Positions 34,031 to 64,000 of a stretch of DNA of 64,000 nt are shown here, piece after piece; position 1 is the stretch's first letter, and each line of letters begins with the position of its first letter. Source of the stretch: Schistosoma haematobium (Eukaryota; Platyhelminthes; Trematoda; Strigeidida; Schistosomatidae). The DNA is taken from assembly GCF_000699445.3 (NCBI RefSeq), contig NC_067196.1:25499116-25563115 (forward strand), read 5' to 3'. The position numbers were made by a program, and so were the translations under genes. The notes under the pieces are model-generated. The model was not told where the DNA came from, ran no database searches, and saw nothing but the letters and a program-made list of their open reading frames with translations.

Positions 34031-37000
34031 GTAAGTTAGTTTTCATTCCTCACTAGTATGCTTTGTAGACAACGTGAAGAAAGATACGGAAGAGAAAGCC
34101 TAAGAAGTAGACTTAAAGATTGCTGGTGTTTGCTTACTTGGCCAGAGTTGCTTTTAGGGATAATTTATTGAGTCATGAAAGTGCACACCAGTAGTGCAGT
34201 TTCTCGTTTTACCACTTTAATCCTTTTTTTCAAATTATTGCCAAGTTCTCTTAATATGCTGGTTCTCATACTGTCATGGTTATATTCATTTAGGTAGTCA
34301 TTGTTTATCATCTTTAACTATATTATATACTCTAAAACTTGACGTTTTACTAATATCTGTCCTTGATTTGACAGATACTTCATGTTGTTTGAAGCTATTC
34401 TTCATACTGAGAATCTGAGCATGTAATACTTTGTTCGGGTTAACATGTAATGCTTTGATCTACAACCTCATAAAGGAGGTTTTGCGCATATTTTATTTCA
34501 GTTTGAAAAAAAAAATTATGAAATCATTTTGCTTTGTATTCCTTGAAAACTGAGTTAACCACTTGGTATATGGATCTGTCAAATATAATCAGTTGTTCAT
34601 ACTTTTGTTGGAAAATTTATGCAAAGCGCTTATGGCCGAGAAATAGACGATTCTGTTTAATATTACCTACAGAATCATGTATGTTCGCCGAGTGTAGTTG
34701 ATTACTTCATAACTTTGATGTGAGGACATGAAATAAAAGACATTTTAGACGTGCTAAGGTCTAAAACCCACTTGTAATTGAATTTCGTAGGTCCATTTAG
34801 CCGATTAGGAATATACATATATTTGGTTATTGCTGAGGGTAATTTCCAGCGATATAAATATACTCTCGTTGATTAGTATTTCTCTGGGAATATCTTGATG
34901 CAGTTACAAGGATCAGATCTCATTATTTTGAAACTCGAGGCTGTGTACTTTCTACGTATCATATTCAAGCCAGTTATTTGTGTTCACGTTAAATTCATTG
35001 GTAAAAACAAAGTCATGTCACATCTACGGTATGCGACTGATCGATAATTACACCCACTGGTTCAACAGACTTTCGAAATGAAATGTGATCAAGTTGTCTT
35101 GTGTAAGTTATTGGGATTAAAGAAATCTAGCGTCGCATTAAGTTCGGTTTCTATAACGATACACAACCCTTAGACTAATTACTAGACATCTAAGGCTTGT
35201 AAAGGTAAGCACATCAAAGTAGTGTGGTTGAGACCACTCTGACTTGCAAGTTGTTTGCTTGCTAAATCCACCTGTATACAATTTCCGAAAAACGGTCATC
35301 TCTTGTTTTATTTTCTAAACTCAGTTGCAATTAAGATGGCTTACTTCATTTGTATCAGACTTACATGCATTGTTTCCGAAAACGCTTCAGCAACTACGAT
35401 TTAACTCCGGGTTTTTAGGTTTGATTGGTCCCGTTTGTCGTATTTGTTAGTCCTTGACGGTTGTTATGGTATGTTGACGATTATGTGTGGCGACACCTGG
35501 CATATGTTAACTAGCATTTTTTTCGTCTTACAACCATGCCACATACTGTAATATCTCCTTGGTAATTTGTGCGTATGTTTCACTCCTCAAAATGGACTTG
35601 ATGTCTTTTTTGGTTGCTCTTAATCGCGTTATTGAACAACCCATAGTGGGACCGCATAATTAATACTACTTAGCTTTTATGGCAACTAATACAGTACTAT
35701 TGTACACCTAAACAAGCCATTTCCGTAACAAATGTATTGGTTTCTCGATCAATGTCGAGAATTCTGGACATACTAATGAACACGACTTAACATGTATAAT
35801 CAATTAAAACTGCTGTCGCAACAAGGCAGAATTGAGTTATTCAAGAAAACATTTCGAACCTTAAATACAACTATGCTCAGGATTCTTGTTGGTCATTGTT
35901 CTTGTGGGATGTTGGGGAAGCCGGCTGATCGAAAATCACATGTTTGTGAAGCATTAAGCACTTTTGTAAAATTTCACTTTCTCAGCTATTATGGCACGGT
36001 GGGGGGTTTTAATTACGGCTGAGAAACTTTGTTTGGGTTCGACCCGTGCCTGCACACCAAACTTTTCTCCATGAAAACTAAGGGCCGTCAGATTTAGTGA
36101 CGTCTAAAGATTCACAAAACATTTCATGAGAAAAGCTTCCTAGTAAAACGAAAGTGCAAATGTCTGTAATTCACGGTAAGGCCGTGTTGTTAACATGTCA
36201 TTTTATAGGCTACTTGATGTTTTTGGCCGTTGAATTGTGTTCCACTTCAGTTCCCAATAGTCTTAGCGTCCTGGTTTTACAATGAACAGGCTAGTCGCAT
36301 TTTTCGTCCTGGACTGTGCACTTTTTGTTCGAAATGTAGATTAACTATCATCTCCCTTGCTTATTGGTTACGTTTCATCAGTGAATGTACTAATAAAACT
36401 TGCAGTGCAGTCAGTCAGCAAGGACGTAGCTATGTTCCTACACCTAGTACATTTTCTGTATTGTAGCAGTGCTTGGTGGGTAACATATGCTCTGTTAGAC
36501 GTTGGGATTCTACATCAGGACTCGTTATGGCAGTAAACGTGGTACATTTAGTTAAATGTGTTAGTGTGTAACAATTATTAAAGCTTGTAATTAATGGTTC
36601 GATCATACGACAGACATTGCAATTCAGTATTAGATGCTACGTACTCTAAATAGATTATAGATGAGAAGTCTTGATACAAACTATCTTCTAATTGTTAAAC
36701 CAATCCGTAAATAAATGCAGTACTGATTATGTAAGCGATTATCTGGTATCACTTGTGCCTAGTCACAATTTATTACAAAAGTGCATATTGTTTCAGAATA
36801 CTATAGGCATGAGTACTTCAACAGGCTAAATACTAAAACTACAATTTAATAATTGGACGTAAAAACAGTGATCCTTACGATCTCTAAGCCTCTCCCAGAC
36901 TTGCCAGCTAGCTTATTCTTTCAGGAAAGTGAATATAGCCTAAACGACGTTTCGTGGATCTACATAGCATTCTTTGATTGAAACGGGGTTTCCTTTTTAA

Positions 37001-38790
37001 AAATTCATACAAAATATTGTATTGTGATTAACATCCTCGTTTTGATTTCACAAAGATCCCCACCGCGTCGTAGTGGTGGTTAGAAAGCTGTCTGTGTTGG
37101 GAGATATTAGTTAACCAGTACATTCCCGTACCATTCCATGTAGTGAGACTCAATTATTTCTCATGAAATACGCTGATGTTAGTGCCAAAACTGACAAAAA
37201 GTTAGCTAACCAGTCAATATGATCTAACTATACACTAACTGATAGAAAACTAATATATAAGCGTCTCGTTTCATATTGGTATCGTTAGTAGATCGTGTTG
37301 AAGTAGTATAGTATACTAGCTAGTTGAATCTCTGATAACCCTGCTGACGTCACAATAATAGACAATCTGATTGTTTGGTAACGGGTGATTGGTTCATAAA
37401 GATCGTAATTAATAATTGTGTGTACGATCAGCGACATAATGAGGGGCTTTCAGACAAAATATACTCATCGCTAGTAATAATGTTCAAAGCAGCGCAGAAT
37501 ATAGTTTCGTACTCGTGATCATGTCACCGGATTTTCCCTGACGTTGCGAATGGGTGGTTTTTTGATGAAGATATGTTAATTAGTTGACGGGTATATAGAC
37601 CTGGCAGACTGCTACGTACCTTAGGATGCACAGGGAATCGTCGTGAAACTGGTTCTCATCAGGTTCGTTAGTTCTCTGTATCAATTACTGTGTTTCTTCA
37701 CAAAGCAAGAACAACAAATAGAACAGCTGTATTGATTTCCCTAGGGTCCTCATTCTCTACTTCAGGAAATCGATCATACCCTCGAAACATGTGAAGACGA
37801 ACTAAGAGTACAAATGTTAGCCTTAATACTTGTCCGATTGTTCACAAGAGAATGTCGTTAATAACGCTGTCCTAGCATACAGAGGTGGTTTAACGAATAA
37901 CAGCTGTTCCTTAACCAAACGTTTACAGAAATAAGACGATCAGTACTGTAAATTACGTACGGGGATGTGAAATGTAGTACAGTTGAGAGGATCGGTCTTT
38001 CTTTCTGGACTCAAACAGTGAGCTGTGGTGAAATCATTTAGTTGATGTAGGCTGTACTCATATGTAAATGTTTTTAGTTGAAAAGTGATTTCGTGAAAGC
38101 ACCATTTCGCCTAAGGTTTCTGAAAAAAGATTCAAACTTGCTGGTTAAGAACTCTAACGTAAAACAAATTCACTAAACGGTAGTTATTTAATATAGGAAA
38201 TAGAATGTAAGAAGCTCAAAACCAGGAGAAAACAGTTGACTATCCTCCCTGTTTCTGATATCACGACCATTATTGATTGACCTTAACTGTTCGTGTTCCT
38301 GAGTATCCTTAACCTTTATTCAATAGTCTCATTACATAACCACAATTTAAAACCCAACAGTCTATCGTTACAATCCTAAGTTATGTATTAGAATCTTCCT
38401 CACATGATATTTACCTAGATCATTTTATCCAATCCTTCCAACATTATCTACGTCATTGTGACTATCACTACATTATACTGCCATGTGTTTATATTCGTAA
38501 GCGGTGTATTTTGTTTCAATGTCTTCATTCATATGATGTAGACTAACTGGTATTTCATTCGTAATTATGTTTAACAAAGGACATTTATCCATACAATCAC
38601 CATTTTAAATACAGTAAATATGGAATTACTGTTGTCAAGAGTCCCGCTGTTAACGAGTGTTCAGTAGCCAGGACTTATTCACTATACAATATTAGAAGAT
38701 AGTAACTAAAATGTTATGGTATTTGATGATCTTATACAAGTCGACGACTGGTAAGTAAGTTAGTCGCGTTCAGTGATGAATTTTTGGCCC
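34031..38790. other. 14-3-3 last intron and/or 3' intergenic region
   Basis: No recognisable exon, although the 14-3-3 tail exon should lie here or beyond. Open frames at 35792-36022 and 36230-36466 have no known motif. Confidence 0.45.
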
Positions 38791-38798
38791 TGAATATT

Positions 38799-39311
38799 GA
38801 TTTTAACAAATAGATATTGATACAAGGAGGCACCAAATATATATGCGCCACACAGATCTCATTTGATATGTGTGAGGGCTGTGATACTGCACGGGTGTCC
38901 AAACCGAAGCAGGTGGTTTTCTTAAGGAGCCACACCCAGAACCTTCGACATGAAGGTCTGATCCACAAGGCAGTGGAGCATCGGAAGGAGATGCCGTCCC
39001 ATGGTAGCCGGTGACCAACGATTGGTTCATACGCCATTTGTTGCTTCAGGATCCTGGAGTCCATGTGCACCATTGGTTTGGAGTCAGGGTTTTCCAACTC
39101 CCATAGGTGTACTCTCCATGTCCATCAACCCGGTTAAAACGCCGGACATTCGCTTTTCGTCCTCTGAATTTCGTAAACAACACCCTTGTCACGAGAAGAC
39201 AGTGAGTAGGACTTCCCTGGTAGAGGCTATATACGCGTGGCCATTTGGGAGCGTTTCAAGAGGGAGAGCGGACTGTTCCCACTGTCGGGCGTACCAGGGC
39301 ATTTGGGGGCA
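38799..39311 (-). mobile_element. 513-bp non-autonomous RTE derivative (5' end joined to 3' end)
   Basis: Flanked by TGAATATT at 38791-38798 and 39312-39319. The 3' end (38799-38860: AACAAATAGATATTGATACA then GCGCCACACA) matches the RTE tail at 56100-56160. The next part (about 38875-39040: GCTGTGATACTGC, CCGAAGCAGGTGGTT, GGCAGTGGAGCATCG, CATGGTAGCCGGTGACC) matches the RTE 5' UTR at 59609-59783. No coding part lies between. A further 270 bp at the 5' end are not in the 56-60 kb copy. Confidence 0.8.
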
Positions 39312-39319
39312 TGAATATT

Positions 39320-41220
39320 TTCAAGTATTACGAAATCCTAAAAAGCACACCCCGTTGGTGTTAGTTTAAATATTTCCTACATATTGACAACAAATGTAGC
39401 TAATGATTAAAATTGTAAGCTGGTTTGTAAATAGGCTGTTTTATCGGTGATCCCTAGGCTTATATTGATTAGGGCATCTTTCCTCATGGAATAACTAGAG
39501 AAGTCTATGTGTTGTAAGATCTATGACCACTATTCTTAGCAGTTTTAGCTTACTTGTGATATTCAATCATTTGAGTAGCTTGAATTTAATTTCGTCAGTC
39601 AATCCATATATTATGAAGAAATAACGAGTTTTAGTAAATAATTAAAAATATAGAATTATGATCGAGTGTGATATGTGGGTGGGTAGTTTATGCATGTTAC
39701 ATTAACGTAATATTTCAGGTTATATTTTTCTTACATGGTATTTGGCTATCGATTGTACATTATCGCTGACTAACAATTCAAGCTCAGCACATTTAGTCAC
39801 ATGTTCAAAACCTAACTTGTTTGAATTAGGCCTGAGGAGCTGGGTGGTATCAGCGTTTCTTAGCATACAAAGGAAACGTGACTTCGAATTGGATACATGA
39901 ACTTTTAATGATTTAATAAGATGCATTTAATCATTAAACAATAGTTTCGTCTATATCTTTATATACTTTTATCCTGGAGTTAGAGTACGCAGCCTGTCGA
40001 AATTTAAACGGGATTCATTTTTAAGAAACACGCCTTATTTCCAATAAAAACTACTATACAACATTCTAATGTTATCTTCGTGCTCACAAAAAAAATCAAT
40101 AAGGTATATATAACCGGTATGATTTCCCTCCATCTTTAAGGTGGACATTTAGCATATTAAATTGTGTAAAGAAAAAGCAATTACAGTGCTTTTGTTGTGA
40201 TATTCTACCTGTATCCTCTGTTTATAACCTAGCGAAGGAAATCATAGATCATAGCATTGACACACACATATTTATAAACTGCCATCCAGATTTATATTGC
40301 AGTCTTACTTACTATCTTATCCTCTTTTTATAACATACGTTTTCTTACCAAGTCGGATGTTTGAGTTCATTCCTAGAATTATTTACTTCTTATACGATCC
40401 TGTTGAAACAAAAAAACTTCCCTACAATATATTAGATAGTTGGAATCGCATACTAGCAAGGGATATTTACTCCATGGAATTTTACAGTGACGTAATTTAT
40501 TGCTGTTACTGACATATAACAGGATAGATTTGATCGTGATTTTACACTAGATTGTTGCGGTATATGTGTTTGAAATCCAATCTCTCTATTACTAATCAAT
40601 TTTATTTTTAAAAATGCAGTGAACAAATAAACTTCTTTAAGCTTAAAACCATTAGAAATAAAAACCTTACAGGAGAACATATGAACCAACTGCAGGTACA
40701 ACATACAGTGTGTGCAGTGAGTATTTTATTAAAATAATAAATTTAAAGTTAAATGATAAAAATACTACAGAAACAAAATATTGTACATATTGTTTGAAAT
40801 AAAAAGTTAGGTAGCTAGCCTGTTCAGTGTATAAAAGATAATGCGTACTTAAACTCAACCACCGGTAAGTAGGTAGCAAATGTTATAGATAATTGACGTA
40901 AAAGAACAGTCATCAATTAATTCGATATAATATATGTGACAAGATTAGTTTGTAGTATTAAATAACAGATTGGGATGATGATAAGCAAAAATAATAAAAA
41001 AAGGATTGTGTTAAATAACTGATCACATTACTGTAAAGAAAAATTCACGTCAATAAACATGGAATAAATAATAATTAAACAGAATATTTTACTACTAATA
41101 ATAAAAATGTACACAAAAAGAATGTAGGTATATACAATTGATGGTTAAAATATCAGCGAACATTAAGTATACTGATTATAACCACATTCACTCTCCTTCA
41201 TTTTTCCTCTTCTTAAGTTT
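39320..41220. other. Interval between the 14-3-3 and striatin genes
   Basis: AT-rich. It probably holds the 3' UTR of the striatin gene on - near 41220. No gene or repeat was recognised. Confidence 0.5.
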
Positions 41221-63657
<22,437 letters not shown>

Positions 63658-64000
63658 CTATATGAGCAACGAAATAATACTGTGAAAAGTCCCAATGAAA
63701 TAAAGAAAAAACTGCGAAACATACTAGTTAAAAAACTTGTCAGTATCGCTTTCGACTGGTGGCTATTCTAGTTAGATGGGTTTAACTAAGGTAAGTAGAA
63801 CATATACATGACAAAACCTGGGTGAGATTCCTTGCGTATGTTGTACATCATATGCATTTTATATCTAGTTAATATATGAAAAGAAACACTACACTTGAAT
63901 CTTAACTATCATAGAAAATGAAGTTAAAAAAGGATTGACTGAACCAGATAAGTAATACCATATAGGATTACCATACAGCCCAATCTGATCTATCTCTGAT
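63658..64000. other. Probable striatin intron at window edge
   Basis: No further exon in phase was found. The gene's N-terminal exons should lie beyond the window. Confidence 0.5.

Noticed and set aside
35792..36466. Two short + strand frames after the 14-3-3 gene
   Set aside because: No resemblance to the acidic 14-3-3 tail and no known domain.

Overview
The window looks like a piece of a blood-fluke (Schistosoma) nuclear genome. It is AT-rich, has spliced metazoan genes with long introns (plus one 33-bp intron), and carries a typical schistosome repeat set: SINEs with hammerhead-ribozyme remnants, a Merlin DNA transposon, Penelope-like elements, RTE and CR1-like LINEs, and Ty3/Gypsy elements of the CsRn1/Boudicca type. 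I assign the genus from this combination, not from a database match; the species is not determined.

Three host genes are visible. (1) The last three exons of a two-pore-domain (K2P) potassium channel lie on + at 1-41, 5142-5359 and 6946-7329. (2) A 14-3-3 epsilon-like gene on + has exons at 33209-33272, 33347-33653 and 33687-34030; its short last exon was not found. (3) A striatin-family scaffold gene on - has eight exons from 63657 down to 41221. Their splice phases agree throughout and give 666 residues of linker plus WD40 domain; the N-terminal exons lie beyond 64000. The 14-3-3 and striatin genes converge on a 7-kb interval.

Most of the rest is mobile DNA. The first K2P intron holds a Penelope-like insertion (439-1545) with a perfect 61-bp hairpin, a SINE remnant and a 789-bp Merlin deletion derivative with its terminal inverted repeats and 8-bp target duplication. 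From 9.2 to 32.7 kb there is a repeat domain: decayed Penelope and CR1-like copies, an internally deleted RTE, and two nearly identical full-length Gypsy elements (14905-21766 and 22449-29309, both on -) 682 bp apart, each with 262-bp LTRs and its own 4-bp target duplication. Each has gag and pol in different frames joined by what looks like a complete -1 frameshift signal.

The striatin introns hold a 3.7-kb RTE LINE with a 10-bp target duplication, three SINEs with hammerhead remnants, a Penelope fragment and an antisense beta-tubulin fragment. A 513-bp element at 38799-39311, made of only the 5' and 3' ends of that RTE family and flanked by an 8-bp duplication, is a likely non-autonomous RTE derivative.

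No prokaryotic genes, CRISPR array, true rRNA or functional tRNA gene was seen.
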